A stretch of DNA of 64,000 nucleotides, taken from positions 1 through 64,000 of the forward strand of contig DASVTZ010000147.1 of the NCBI GenBank assembly GCA_036387335.1, written 5' to 3'. The stretch is from Longimicrobium sp. GTDB taxonomy: Bacteria; Gemmatimonadota; Gemmatimonadetes; Longimicrobiales; Longimicrobiaceae. Below the pieces are notes generated by a model. It worked only from the letters and a program-made list of their open reading frames with translations. It ran no database searches and was not told where the DNA came from. A program made the translations under genes and the position numbers. Positions 9,030 through 16,887 of the stretch are shown here, one piece after another; position 1 is the stretch's first letter, and each line of letters begins with the position of its first letter.

Positions 9030-9622
9030 GGAAACGCCTCCTCCAGCACGCCCATCCCGAACTCGCGCTCCTGCACCGGCCCGAACAGCGCGTCGGAGCG
9101 GGTCGACTCCAGGTCCAGCGTGCGCGCCACGTAAGGCACGGAGAGCTGGTACGCGTGGTCGATCATCACCTCCCAGATGCGAAAGGTGTCCTCCACCGAC
9201 AGGTCGGTGAGGGAGATCGTGACGGTCTCCTCGGGCTGGAACACGCCCGGGCGGTAGGAGTTGAGGAGCCCGGCCGGAAGCACGGGGTTGTCCTCCAGCA
9301 CCCGCATCATCCACCCCGCGATCTCGTGCTGCAGCGACGCCTTGCGCGCCCACGCCGTGGCCATGAAGTGCAGGTCCACCGGCAGCCGGGTGCGCTGGCG
9401 GCGCCCGTCCAGCGTGCGGCCGGCCGGGTTGCGCGCGCCTCCGTTGTGGTAGACCCGGTACAGGAAGAGCGACACCCCCTGCTCCATGGGATGGTTGAAG
9501 TCGTCCGATACGTAGACCTGGAAGTCGAGCACGGCGCCGTTGAACTCGGCCGGGTCGTAGCTGGCTCTCAGCAGGCGGACCACCGCCTCCATGGCGCTCG
9601 CGATCGCCGCGTGTGTGCTCAC
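9026..9622 (-). CDS. DUF4255 (Pvc16-like) tail-terminator protein
   Basis: A 198-residue member of the DUF4255 / Pvc16_N family. Typical features are an N-terminal helix (AIASAMEAVVRLLR), the YVSDDFNHPMEQGVSLFLYRVYHNG region, and LPVDLHFMATAWARKASLQHEIAGWMMRVLEDNPVL. In Afp/PVC particles this family (Afp16) caps the distal end of the tube and sets particle length (established for Afp16). It overlaps its upstream neighbour by 4 bases and its downstream neighbour by 4 bases, so translation of the three genes is probably coupled. Confidence 0.88.
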   Translation of the reverse strand: MSTHAAIASAMEAVVRLLRASYDPAEFNGAVLDFQVYVSDDFNHPMEQGVSLFLYRVYHNGGARNPAGRTLDGRRQRTRLPVDLHFMATAWARKASLQHEIAGWMMRVLEDNPVLPAGLLNSYRPGVFQPEETVTISLTDLSVEDTFRIWEVMIDHAYQLSVPYVARTLDLESTRSDALFGPVQEREFGMGVLEEAFP

Positions 9623-9969
9623 CGCGCCTCCCCGGGCGCCGCGGCGCGCACCGCGGCCAGCAGGCGCTCCCGCCCCAGCTCACCCAGCGGTGTGCGGTGC
9701 GGGCGAAGCTCGTAGAGGAAGGCGTGGCGGGCGTCGCCGGACAGGGCCAGCACCCGCGTGCGGGGGGAGCGGTAGAGCATCAGGGCGGGGACCGTATCGT
9801 TCTCGGGGGATGGGTCGGTGATCACCACCACGTCGGCTTGAGCCGGGATCTCTCGTGTGTCGTCCACGGACGCGCCGTCCAGCAGCACCAGGTCGGGCGC
9901 CTGGGCCAGTATCTCGCGGAGCACGTCCCGCAGCACCGGCGGCTCAACCGCGAGGGCGACACGGATCAG
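9619..9969 (-). CDS. receiver-like protein leading the injection-system operon
   Basis: The well-formed part is about 116 residues: LIRVALAVEPPVLRDVLREIL, then DLVLLDGASV, ADVVVITDPSPE, and TRVLALSGDARHAFLYEL. This is the alternating beta/alpha pattern of a response-regulator receiver domain, but the phospho-acceptor Asp is not clearly in its canonical setting and there is no output domain. The open frame extends upstream to 10164, but those 65 residues are Gly/Arg/Pro-rich and non-protein-like. A CTG at 9969 with AGGAG seven bases upstream is the best start; this is uncertain. It overlaps the DUF4255 start by 4 bases. A regulatory or assembly role is inferred only from position and fold. Confidence 0.6.
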   Translation of the reverse strand: MIRVALAVEPPVLRDVLREILAQAPDLVLLDGASVDDTREIPAQADVVVITDPSPENDTVPALMLYRSPRTRVLALSGDARHAFLYELRPHRTPLGELGRERLLAAVRAAAPGEAR

Positions 9970-10263
9970 GGGGAGGCTCCTGGAGAGGCGTGGCCTGGGG
10001 CGGCATCCCGGCCGCCCATACAGGATGCGCGCGGCGCCCCCTCCGCGAATGGGCCGATGGGTGGGGGTGAGGGTGCACGCCGCGGCCCGCACCCCCGGGA
10101 CACTTGCGCCCCGCCCGCCCCCACCACGTGAGGCACGCGTGGTACGCATCCGCGATGGCCGCACGCGCGCCCTCCTGCATCGGGCTCGTCCAAGTGAACG
10201 AAGCGCCTGAACCGTTGGATCTAGACCACGGTTCCAGGGGGATAGTGGATCGCGGGCGGGGAA

Positions 10264-10392
10264 GTCTCACGCGGAGGCGCGGAGACGCGGGAGGAAACAG
10301 CGACTGCATGGCTCACACGGAGCCACAGAGAGAACCGCAAAAAGGTTATCTCTGTCGTTCTCTCTCTGCGTCTCCGCGCCTCCGCGTGAGAC
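10264..10392. repeat. 25-bp perfect inverted repeat flanking a 79-bp spacer
   Basis: The 25 bases at 10264-10288 are exactly reverse-complementary to 10368-10392, with a 79-base AT-richer spacer containing an imperfect 'agagagaacg' motif. The repeat arms consist of GCGGAGGCGCGGAGACGC-type sequence. It occupies the roughly 350-base gap between the injection-system operon (starting about 9.97 kb) and the LuxR-type regulator (ending 10522). I see no gene in this gap. It could be a dispersed palindromic repeat or a MITE-like element. Confidence 0.8.
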
Positions 10393-10521
10393 AAAGCTGT
10401 TCAGGATGCAGACCGATCTCCTCTAAATGGTATCACGCGCCAGCAGTACGTCATCGGGCCGCCCCCCGACGTGGAGGGCGGCCCGAAGTGGATCGCGTGA
10501 ACCGGCGATGGTGGATCGAGC

Positions 10522-11223
10522 TCAGTAGCGCGAGCCGGACCCGGACAGTTGCAGGGTGCGCAGCAGGGCGCCGGCCTCGCCCCGCGTCGGCACGTCCAGC
10601 TTCTCCAGGATGTGGTGCACGTGGTTCTTCACCGTCGCGGGCTGCAGGGCCAGGGTGCGAGCGATATGCTTGTTGGTGAGCCCGCGGCTGATCAGCTCCG
10701 CCACCTCGGCCTCGCGAGGAGTGAGCTGCACCCCCGGCGGCGCCGCGCGACCCGTTCGCGCCAGCGCGGCAACACGGTTGGAGAGCAGCGCCGCCACCCG
10801 CGCCGAGCACTCCAGCTCGCCGCGCGCGGCGCTCAGCACCGCGCGCGCCAGGTGCTCCAGCGATCCGTCGCGCCCCACCCACCCGGCCACCCCCGCCTCC
10901 ACGCACGCCATCACCGTGTCCTCGTGCTCTTCGTCCACCGCGAACACGACCGCCTTCACCGTGTGGGGGATGTCGTGCACCAGCTGCAGCGCCCCCGGCA
11001 TGGACACGTCCAGCAGGACCACGTGCGGCGCGCTCTGCTCCACGCAGGCCAGCACCTCGCGCGCGTCGCCCGCCGTCCCCACCACGCGCACCCCGGGGCT
11101 GCGTTGAAGGCCCTGGCTGATGCCGTCGCGGTACAGGCGCACGCTGGCGGCGACCAGCGTCCGCACCTCGTCCTCTCCGTTGGATGGGAAGCGTGGATCA
11201 GTCTGGCTGGCGGGTGGGCACAT
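10522..11223 (-). CDS. NarL/FixJ-family response regulator
   Basis: A 233-residue two-domain regulator. Residues about 20-135 form a receiver domain with the phospho-acceptor motif VVLLDVSMPG (Asp near residue 72) and the switch strand VKAVVFAVDEEH. Residues about 165-225 form a LuxR-type helix-turn-helix (LTPREAEVAELISRGLTNKHIARTLALQPATVKNHVHHILEKL). No histidine kinase is visible in the window. It lies divergent to the AraC-type gene at 11.5 kb and about 550 bases upstream, on the same strand, of the injection-system operon, so it is a plausible regulator of that operon. The start at ATG 11223 could be moved 20 codons downstream. The family call is firm; the target is inferred. Confidence 0.92.
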   Translation of the reverse strand: MCPPASQTDPRFPSNGEDEVRTLVAASVRLYRDGISQGLQRSPGVRVVGTAGDAREVLACVEQSAPHVVLLDVSMPGALQLVHDIPHTVKAVVFAVDEEHEDTVMACVEAGVAGWVGRDGSLEHLARAVLSAARGELECSARVAALLSNRVAALARTGRAAPPGVQLTPREAEVAELISRGLTNKHIARTLALQPATVKNHVHHILEKLDVPTRGEAGALLRTLQLSGSGSRY

Positions 11224-11533
11224 GAGGACCGGTCATGATGAGTCGCCCGCGCCCCCACGATTCCGGCGCCTGGGGACGGCGAGCACCGCGTCCTGCGCCC
11301 GGGGGATGCGTGGGCGCTGGGACGGGAGTGCGGGGGGATGGTCGCTGGCCGGACGGCGGCGGCATCGCGCGGGACGGAATCCTTTGCGCCACCGTTCGTC
11401 CGTATGTACGTTGCAGTCGTCGGGCGAAACACAATCGAGTGTCCGCCGTCCTGTGTCCCAGGATGCGCCAACCGCCTGGATGCGACAAGTGACATTTTGT
11501 GACCAGTTTTCTGCGCGGTCCACCTCGGCCGTG

Positions 11534-11983
11534 ATGGACGGAGGCCTCTGTGCCCCGCCGCCCGCTGCGCCGCCGCCCCGGCGCGCATCGGCGGAAACGC
11601 GCGCGATCCCGCCCTCCGCGCCCCCCGCGAGCGGCGCGGTTCCGCGGAGCGCCGAGGAATGGAACGCGCTGATGAGTGAGTTCATGGAGCACTGCCTTCG
11701 CGCCGGCCGCGCACCGCGCGTGGCAGCGATGGCGCGGATGCTGGACCTCTCGCGCGAGCGCCTCACGCGGGAGTTCGGCGCCGCCACCGGCCGCTCCCCC
11801 GCCGAAGCCTTCCGCCAGCTCCAGGTGCGCCGCGCCCAGGAGCTCCTCGCGACCACCTCCCTCTCCACCGGCGAGATCGCGCGACTGGCCGGCTTCGGAA
11901 GCCCCCGCGCCTTCTACCGCACCTTCCTCCACTGCGCCGGCGCCACCCCCACCGAGTTCCGCCGCCTCGCGCGCGAAGGATAG
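11534..11983 (+). CDS. AraC-family transcriptional regulator
   Basis: The C-terminal 100 residues form a double helix-turn-helix AraC/XylS domain: PRVAAMARMLDLSRERLTREFGAATGRSPAEAFRQLQVRRAQELLATTSLSTGEIARLAGFGSPRAFYRTF..., with the second-HTH signature GFGSPRAFYRTF and the closing GATPTEFRR. The N-terminal 40 residues are Pro/Ala-rich and unlike any ligand-binding domain, so the protein is essentially a bare DNA-binding domain. The start at ATG 11534 (or GTG 11531) is the first reasonable one; a start near 11659 is also possible. It is transcribed divergently from the response regulator, with about 310 bases between them that would hold both promoters. Confidence 0.85.
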   Translation: MDGGLCAPPPAAPPPRRASAETRAIPPSAPPASGAVPRSAEEWNALMSEFMEHCLRAGRAPRVAAMARMLDLSRERLTREFGAATGRSPAEAFRQLQVRRAQELLATTSLSTGEIARLAGFGSPRAFYRTFLHCAGATPTEFRRLAREG

Positions 11984-12016
11984 AAGACCCGCACGGAGTT
12001 TCCGAGTTCAAAAAGA

Positions 12017-12047
12017 AAGCCTCCCACCGCTGAAGCGATGGAGGCTT
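12017..12047 (-). terminator. intrinsic terminator (minus strand) next to a tRNA-like remnant
   Basis: An 8-bp stem (aagcctcc / ggaggctt) with an inner CGC/GCG pairing; read on the minus strand it is followed by CTTTCTTTTT. It ends a minus-strand transcript arriving from higher coordinates, where only a tRNA-3'-end-like sequence is visible. The same arrangement (tRNA fragment, then terminator) occurs at 21.74 kb. Confidence 0.6.
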
Positions 12048-12053
12048 CCACTT

Positions 12054-12080
12054 GTCCGGGCGCCGGAGTCGAACGCTGCC
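12054..12080 (-). other. possible tRNA 3'-end remnant (old attachment site?)
   Basis: On the minus strand the sequence has a T-loop-like TTCGACT followed by CCGGC and a C/G acceptor-like stretch, then a terminator. The 5' T-stem does not pair with the 3' side, so this is not a functional tRNA gene. It may mark the left border of the accessory block at 12-21.7 kb. Weak evidence. Confidence 0.3.
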
Positions 12081-12100
12081 ACGCGCTACGGATCGGGTGG

Positions 12101-12412
12101 GCGCTTTAGCGAAGCTCACGCGGATCTCCGCTTCCTAGGCCACCTCTACGCGAAGCTGCTGTTGACCCCCCCCAGCGCCCTGCCGGGGAGCGCCAATTCA
12201 CGCAGGGCGGTTTCGGCCGGACCGAGGAGCTGATGGTGGAGGACGCTACGCCCGCGGAGCACCGCCGCCTAGGCGACGCCGCTCGCGACCTAGCCAAGCG
12301 TGCAACCGGCGCGCTCGAGTTCGATCTGCGCCCCACACTCCGCAAAGCCACCGTCCGAAACGGCAAAGTGGCGGAATGGGCCGGCAGTCTGGAGGCGGGT
12401 GGCCGACAGTAG
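12101..12412 (+). pseudogene. 3' remnant of an unidentified gene, broken at a C8 tract
   Basis: Two plus-strand reading frames look coding and join across a run of eight C bases at 12166-12173: first FSEAHADLRFLGHLYAKLLL, then GERQFTQGGFGRTEELMVEDATPAEHRRLGDAARDLAKRATG and on to a stop at 12412. Neither has a start codon with a ribosome site. The composition (acidic/basic helix, no low complexity) is that of a real protein tail. I do not recognise the family. It lies immediately inside the possible tRNA remnant at 12.05 kb, consistent with recombination debris. The remaining bases up to 12538 hold nothing that I can support. Confidence 0.4.
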
Positions 12413-12538
12413 ACGGCGGACCTCCTGCGCCAGCCCCGCCGCTTCATCCGCTGAGGACAACGAAAATAAGCAAAGGCCTCGCCGCGGCAATCGTCTGCCG
12501 CTTACATCATCCGCCTGCCCCCGCGCCCTCCACCCGGG

Positions 12539-13495
12539 TCACTTGTCGTAGATAGCCAGCACGTTCATGTCCGGCTCGGACTTTAGTGTCCCCACCAGCC
12601 GGATGCCGTGCTTGAACCCGCGCTTGATGAGGTTGTAGGCGAAGGTCCCCGTGTCGTACTCGCAGGCGGGCGCCACGTGCAGGTGGAGCGTATCGCCGTG
12701 CTCGTCAAGCGGCAGGCGGTAGTCGACCCAGCGGATCCGCCCGTTGTCGGACGCCGCCTCTTCCACGACTTCCATGGCCTGCACCGCGCTGAAGTGGGTC
12801 TGGAACCATGCCCAGTACTCCCTCCGGCTCTCCTTGAGCGGTTTTTCACCCGTCGACTTCTCCGGGTAGCGGATCGGAACACTCCCCGCTTTTTTGCCGA
12901 GCCGGTGAATCAGCTTGTCATACAACTGGATGATCTTGCCGTTCTCGAACTCCGCCGCAGTCGGGATCAGCCGGGTACCCTTTCCCTCACCCGCTTCCGA
13001 TTCGCCATGAAGGTCGAGGAATACGAACTGGCGAGGAACCAGCTTCACTTCAGCGGGGATGCGCCACCAATCCTGAGCCGGATCGTTCACGAGGCGCAGG
13101 CGGTCCACGTGCTTGGATAGGTAGTGGAAGATCAAGTGCTCAAGTTGTCGCTGAGGGTTGGAGATCACACGGGTCTGCGAGGTCTGCGTGATTCCGCGCT
13201 TATTCTCTTCGGAGTTCTCAGCCCCCGCTTCCGCGGTCAATTTGAGTCCTGGGAAATATGTGAGCAGCTTCGCCAGACCGCCCAGGTCGAACTCCGCACC
13301 CGCCTTTGCGCTCAGTTTGAGTTGGCGGATGTTCTCCTCCGAGAGTTCGACTGTGACCGCGTCCGTCTCGAACTCGGGACGGATGACGGCGTCGTAGAAG
13401 CGCCCAATCTGGTTCCGGTCGATGAAGAGAGGCGCGTCCGCGAGCCACCCCAGCATCTCGACCCACGTCTGCTCCTTCGCTGTCACGTTGCTCAT
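12539..13495 (-). CDS. conserved-looking hypothetical protein
   Basis: A 318-residue soluble protein that I do not recognise. The N-terminal segment (WVEMLGWLADAPLFIDRNQIGRFYDAVIRPEFE) is followed by a stretch reminiscent of membrane-trafficking/regulatory subunits (DLGGLAKLLTYFPGLKLTAEAGAE). The centre (NPQRQLEHLIFHYLSKHVDRLRLV) is helical. The C-terminal third is a beta-rich core (RIRWVDYRLPLDEHGDTLHLHVAPACEYDTGTFAYNLIKRG... VGTLKSEPDMNVLAIYDK). There is no signal peptide and no transmembrane helix. It is transcribed away from the que/dpd operon, so it may be an island passenger or an accessory of that system. ATG 13495 has no strong ribosome site. Family assignment needs a profile search. 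Confidence 0.7.
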   Translation of the reverse strand: MSNVTAKEQTWVEMLGWLADAPLFIDRNQIGRFYDAVIRPEFETDAVTVELSEENIRQLKLSAKAGAEFDLGGLAKLLTYFPGLKLTAEAGAENSEENKRGITQTSQTRVISNPQRQLEHLIFHYLSKHVDRLRLVNDPAQDWWRIPAEVKLVPRQFVFLDLHGESEAGEGKGTRLIPTAAEFENGKIIQLYDKLIHRLGKKAGSVPIRYPEKSTGEKPLKESRREYWAWFQTHFSAVQAMEVVEEAASDNGRIRWVDYRLPLDEHGDTLHLHVAPACEYDTGTFAYNLIKRGFKHGIRLVGTLKSEPDMNVLAIYDK

Positions 13496-13799
13496 CTGCT
13501 TCCCCGTCGAAAAATTGGTATACCGGGTGGACCGCCCCGCGGCCCGCGGAGACTAGCGGGACATCAATCTATCACCGAAGAAAAACCGGCGCCAGAACGC
13601 CGATGACCAAGTCTCGCATCTGGCGCCACGGGACTCTTGCGACTCGAACACGCCAGCAAGTGCACGCCGTAGGCACGTCAGGGGTCCGACACGTTGGCCT
13701 CGCCTGAGCGCCACCGCTCTAAGCGCTCTCCCCAGATGTTAGGTGGCCTTTCTATCCCGAACAACCGCCGCAGGATTGCAGGGAAGAAGGGGCGTGTAC

Positions 13800-13818
13800 A
13801 TGTTACTCGACGTTACAT
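13800..13818. promoter_or_regulatory. palindromic operator candidate (ATGTTAC-N5-GTTACAT)
   Basis: An imperfect dyad, ATGTTAC / GTTACAT with a 5-base spacer (6 of 7 arm positions match), sits about 55 bases upstream of the MerR-like gene and ahead of the whole que/dpd operon. Short dyads of this kind upstream of a small HTH gene are usual autoregulatory operators. The 13496-13799 stretch before it carries no gene that I can support and presumably holds the promoters of the divergent neighbours. Confidence 0.45.
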
Positions 13819-13872
13819 AGGGTGACGCTATGCAACGCCGTGCAACTTCGTCCCTTTACAACCCGGACCGGC

Positions 13873-14121
13873 ATGCCCATCGAGATCCAGGGGGCGGTCT
13901 ATCTCACAGCCAATGAGGTTGCGGACGCGCTAGGTGTGTCACGGCAAACCTTTTGGCGTTGGCGCCGCGAGGGAGTAGTGCCCGGCGGCCACACCTTTCG
14001 TGATCGTCAGCGGGTCTTCACCCCGTCCGAGCTGGAGCAGGCCCGCGAGTACGCGAACCGCGTCGAACCGCTCGACTCGGCAGGAAGGGAGCAACTCAAG
14101 CTCTTCAACGGATCCGCGTGA
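13873..14121 (+). CDS. small MerR/excisionase-type helix-turn-helix protein
   Basis: An 82-residue DNA-binding protein: YLTANEVADALGVSRQTFWRWRREGVVPGGHTFRDRQRVFTPSELEQAREYANR is a helix-turn-helix of the MerR/HTH_17 type with a wing (GHTFRDRQRVFT). The start at ATG 13873 gives a compact domain; a GTG at 13822 would add 17 non-domain residues and is less likely. It sits 10 bases upstream of queC and is therefore the first gene of the que/dpd operon, probably controlling it through the dyad at 13800. It also resembles the DNA-recognition subunits that select binding sites for partner enzymes. Role inferred. Confidence 0.75.
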   Translation: MPIEIQGAVYLTANEVADALGVSRQTFWRWRREGVVPGGHTFRDRQRVFTPSELEQAREYANRVEPLDSAGREQLKLFNGSA

Positions 14122-14131
14122 AGGAGGCGAG

Positions 14132-14842
14132 ATGAAGCCCAGGGCTGTTGTGCTGCTGAGCGGCGGGCTGGACAGCACCACGCTGTTCTACCGCATGGCG
14201 GCCGAAGGGTTCGCCCTGCACGGGCTGTCGGTGGACTACGGGCAGCGGCACCGCAAGGAGATGGACTACGCGCGGCGCACCGCGGAGCGCTTCGGCGCCG
14301 CGTACGATGTGGTGGACCTCACGAGCGTTACCCACCTCCTCGCCACCTCAGCGCTCACAAACCAAGCGGTGCCCGTGCCCCAGGGGCACTACGAGGCAGA
14401 GTCGATGAAGCTCACTGTGGTGCCGAACCGCAATGCGCTGATGCTGGCCGCGGCCTTTGCCGTCGCGGCCAGCGAGGACGCGGTTCGGGTAGCCGCGGCC
14501 GTGCACTCCGGCGACCACGCCATCTACCCGGATTGCCGTCGTAACTTCATCGAACTCTTCCAAGAGATGCAGAACGCGTCTCTGGGCACACACATCGAGC
14601 TCAGTACACCGTACCTGGACGCGGATAAGGTGACCATCGCCCGCGATGCCCGGCGGCTGGGAGTGCCGCTCGCGGAGACATGGTCTTGCTACCAGGGCGG
14701 GGCGGACCACTGTGGGCGCTGCGGGACTTGCGTGGAGCGCGCATGGGCCATCGCTCAGGCTGGGTTCGACGACCCTACAGTTTACGAGGATGCCGGGTAC
14801 TGGAGGGAAGTGATGGCTGAATCCGCGGTGGTCACGTGGTGA
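14132..14842 (+). CDS. queC: 7-cyano-7-deazaguanine (preQ0) synthase QueC
   Basis: A 236-residue adenylating enzyme that turns 7-carboxy-7-deazaguanine, ATP and ammonia into preQ0. The PP-loop SGGLDS is at residues 10-15. The zinc-binding cysteines are C186, C194, C197 and C200 (SCYQGG...HCGRCGTC). The dimer/active-site strand SVDYGQRHRKEM is at 33-44. Length is normal. AGGAGG lies 5 bases before ATG 14132. It is followed by queE with a 4-7 base overlap. A chromosomal queC normally serves tRNA queuosine; linkage here to dpdA and dpdB argues for a dedicated DNA-modification supply. Confidence 0.95.
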   Translation: MKPRAVVLLSGGLDSTTLFYRMAAEGFALHGLSVDYGQRHRKEMDYARRTAERFGAAYDVVDLTSVTHLLATSALTNQAVPVPQGHYEAESMKLTVVPNRNALMLAAAFAVAASEDAVRVAAAVHSGDHAIYPDCRRNFIELFQEMQNASLGTHIELSTPYLDADKVTIARDARRLGVPLAETWSCYQGGADHCGRCGTCVERAWAIAQAGFDDPTVYEDAGYWREVMAESAVVTW

Positions 14843-15537
14843 GCGCCGCCTCGCCCCGAGTCCTCCGATCCGCGAGCCCCTCCCCTGTCTGGAACGGAGT
14901 TCGCAAGTATGGGGTCAAGGAGGTGTTCCCCACGCTTCAGGGGGAAGGAGCGCAGGCGGGGACCCCGGCGGTGTTCCTGCGCTTCGCCGGGTGCAACCTG
15001 GGCCTGGAGGTGTGCCCCTGGTGTGACACGGACTGGGCGAAGGCCGAGCACACCGTAGACGTGGAGGGTACGCTAGCGCTGGTACGCGCCGCCGCTGAGG
15101 ACGGGTTCGGGGGCGAGCGGCCGGGGCTGCTGCTGGTGGTCACCGGAGGCGAGCCGTCCCTCCAGTTCGATGCGCCCCTTTCCCGGGCGTTGCGCGCGCG
15201 CGGCTACCGGGTGAGCATGGAATCCAACGGATCCCGTCCCGTCGACCGCGCGCTGCTGGATTGGCTGACGGTGAGCCCCAAGCAGCCCCGGTTCGCGCAG
15301 CGCGAAGGGAACGAGCTCAAGCTCCTCTTCACCGGCACCGCGACACCTGGGATTACGCCGGACGTGGACGCGGTGCGGCGTATGGCAACTGACACCCACT
15401 TCGGCCATTACTTCCTTCAGCCGGTGGACCTTCCCGGGACGGGTCCTAACTACGCCGAGGCGATCCGCGCGGTGATGGAACTCGGTCCGCCTTGGAGGCT
15501 TTCCGTTCAGACCCACAAAGTGGCGGGGATACGGTAA
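14836..15537 (+). CDS. queE: 7-carboxy-7-deazaguanine synthase QueE (radical SAM)
   Basis: A 233-residue radical-SAM enzyme that converts CPH4 to 7-carboxy-7-deazaguanine. The N-terminal block [25 protein letters not shown] is diagnostic for QueE. The iron-sulphur cysteines appear as C-X6-C-X2-C ([15 protein letters not shown]), a spacing that differs from the common CX3CX2C and from the CX14CX2C variant. The SAM-binding VVTGGEP motif is near residue 100, and the C-terminus ([28 protein letters not shown]) is intact. GTG 14836 or 14839 overlaps the queC stop, so translation is coupled. No folE is seen nearby; that step would be supplied by the host. Confidence 0.93.
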   Translation: MVSAASPRVLRSASPSPVWNGVRKYGVKEVFPTLQGEGAQAGTPAVFLRFAGCNLGLEVCPWCDTDWAKAEHTVDVEGTLALVRAAAEDGFGGERPGLLLVVTGGEPSLQFDAPLSRALRARGYRVSMESNGSRPVDRALLDWLTVSPKQPRFAQREGNELKLLFTGTATPGITPDVDAVRRMATDTHFGHYFLQPVDLPGTGPNYAEAIRAVMELGPPWRLSVQTHKVAGIR

Positions 15538-15541
15538 GCAC

Positions 15542-15910
15542 ATGGAGATCTTCAAGGAGTTCACCTTCGAGGCGGCCCACCGGCTCCCCAACGTCCCGGA
15601 CGGGCACAAGTGCGCGCGCCTGCACGGCCACAGCTTCCGCGTGCGCATCCACGTGCGCGGCCCCGTGCACCCGGTGCTCGGGTGGGTGGCGGATTTTTCC
15701 GACATTAAGGCCGCCTTCCAGGCGACTTACGACCGCCTGGATCATAACTACCTGAACGAGATCGCCGGGCTGGAGAACCCCACCAGTGAGAACCTGGCGC
15801 AGTGGATTTGGAACGAGGTGGCGGCGGCTCTGCCGGGTCTTAGCCGTGTAGCGGTGCGGGAGACGTGCACCTCCGGGTGCGTGTATCGCGGGCCGGAGGC
15901 AGCGGAGTAA
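15542..15910 (+). CDS. queD: 6-carboxy-5,6,7,8-tetrahydropterin synthase QueD
   Basis: A 122-residue enzyme of the 6-pyruvoyl-tetrahydropterin synthase fold that makes CPH4, the substrate of QueE. Zinc ligands are H13 (FEAAHRL), H28 and H30 (CARLHGHSF); the catalytic Cys is C24. Later motifs [12 protein letters not shown] and [12 protein letters not shown], plus a conserved RETCTSGC end with the catalytic Glu, are all present. Length is typical. It starts 4 bases after queE, with GGAG just upstream. With queC and queE it completes the pathway from 7,8-dihydroneopterin triphosphate to preQ0. Confidence 0.95.
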   Translation: MEIFKEFTFEAAHRLPNVPDGHKCARLHGHSFRVRIHVRGPVHPVLGWVADFSDIKAAFQATYDRLDHNYLNEIAGLENPTSENLAQWIWNEVAAALPGLSRVAVRETCTSGCVYRGPEAAE

Positions 15911-16887
15911 TGGACACGGTGCCGCGCGTGAACGTGGTGCTCACCTGCACCAAGCGGAAGCGGCACGCCGCCCCGTCGGCGCTCCAGTTGCGCTCATACG
16001 CGGCCGACGCGCCAGGCCAGCGTCTCGCCCGCTGGCTCGCGGCACTCGCTGCCTCGGCCGTGGAGGAGCCCCGCGTTCCCTTGTGCGACCTGTATGCAGG
16101 CGACCACTGGCAGAAGGGGTGCGAGCTTCCAGCCGCCGCCACCGCACGCGGGATGGATGCGCGGCTGTGGGTCTGCTCCGCCGGGTATGGCCTGGTGCCA
16201 GCCGACGCGCCGGTGCGCCCCTACTCTGCCACCTTCTCCCGTGGGAATCCTGACGCCGTGTGGCGATCGGGCGACGGCGGCACCCATGCCCAGGGGGTAG
16301 AAGCGTGGTGGCGGGGAGTGTCGGAGTGGGAGGGGCCGCAGCCCGGCGCTCCGCGCACCGTGGAGGCGCTCGCGCGCACTGACCCTGGGGCCGCCGTGTG
16401 GGTGGTCGCGTCGTCGACTTACCTCAACGCTATGCGCGCCGACCTAGCCGCTGCGGCGGGTGCGCTGGACGAGGAGGATCGCCTGGTGCTCGTCTCCGCC
16501 GGGTGCAGGGGGCTCCCCGGGCTGGAGCGGAACTTCCTGCACTTCGACTGGCGCCTGCAGGGGAGCGGAGGGCCGCTCGCCGGTGCCGCCATGTCGCTGA
16601 ACGTGCGCGTGGCCCTCCTCCTCCTCCAGGGCGGGTCGGAGACGTCGGCCGACGCCCTCAACGAACGGTTACGCTCCATCTTGGGATCGATCCCGGCGCG
16701 CACTCCCGTCACGCGGCGGCGCGTCTCCGAAGCGGAGGTGGAGGGCTACCTTCGTGCCGAGCTCGCCGCCCGCCCGGATGCTCGTAAGACGCCGCTCCTG
16801 CGCAAGCTGCGGAGCGAAATGGGGTGGGCGTTCGAGGAGAAGCGGTTCGGGCGCCTCTTCGACCGTCTCCACGCCGTTCATTCATGA
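15910..16887 (+). CDS. YaaA/DUF6884-like protein, candidate DpdC (preQ0-to-ADG step)
   Basis: A 325-residue protein. The start at ATG 15910 shares one base with the queD stop (TAATG). The N-terminus VNVVLTCTKRKRHA plus the LWVCSAGYGLVPADAPVRPYSATF segment (about residues 90-115) is the signature of the YaaA / DUF328-DUF6884 group, a fold with DNA-binding members. The C-terminal 90 residues form a helical basic region (VTRRRVSEAEVEGYLRAELAARPDARKTPLLRKLRSEMGWAFEEKRF) that looks like a small DNA-binding add-on. In known dpd clusters DpdC hydrolyses the nitrile of preQ0 in DNA to the amide (ADG). Its position between queD and dpdA makes that role likely here, but this is inference. Confidence 0.7.
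   Translation: MDTVPRVNVVLTCTKRKRHAAPSALQLRSYAADAPGQRLARWLAALAASAVEEPRVPLCDLYAGDHWQKGCELPAAATARGMDARLWVCSAGYGLVPADAPVRPYSATFSRGNPDAVWRSGDGGTHAQGVEAWWRGVSEWEGPQPGAPRTVEALARTDPGAAVWVVASSTYLNAMRADLAAAAGALDEEDRLVLVSAGCRGLPGLERNFLHFDWRLQGSGGPLAGAAMSLNVRVALLLLQGGSETSADALNERLRSILGSIPARTPVTRRRVSEAEVEGYLRAELAARPDARKTPLLRKLRSEMGWAFEEKRFGRLFDRLHAVHS

Noticed and set aside
9670-10164. N-terminal extension of the receiver-like protein
   Set aside because: The residues are Gly/Arg/Pro-rich and outside the fold; a CTG at 9969 with AGGAG fits better.
12106-12490. Minus-strand frames over the 12.1-12.5 kb remnant
   Set aside because: Ser/Arg-rich shadows; the plus-strand reading is more protein-like.
14132-15910. 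Ordinary tRNA-queuosine operon
   Set aside because: No tRNA Tgt/QueA/QueF; the genes are coupled to dpdA and dpdB, so DNA modification is the better reading.
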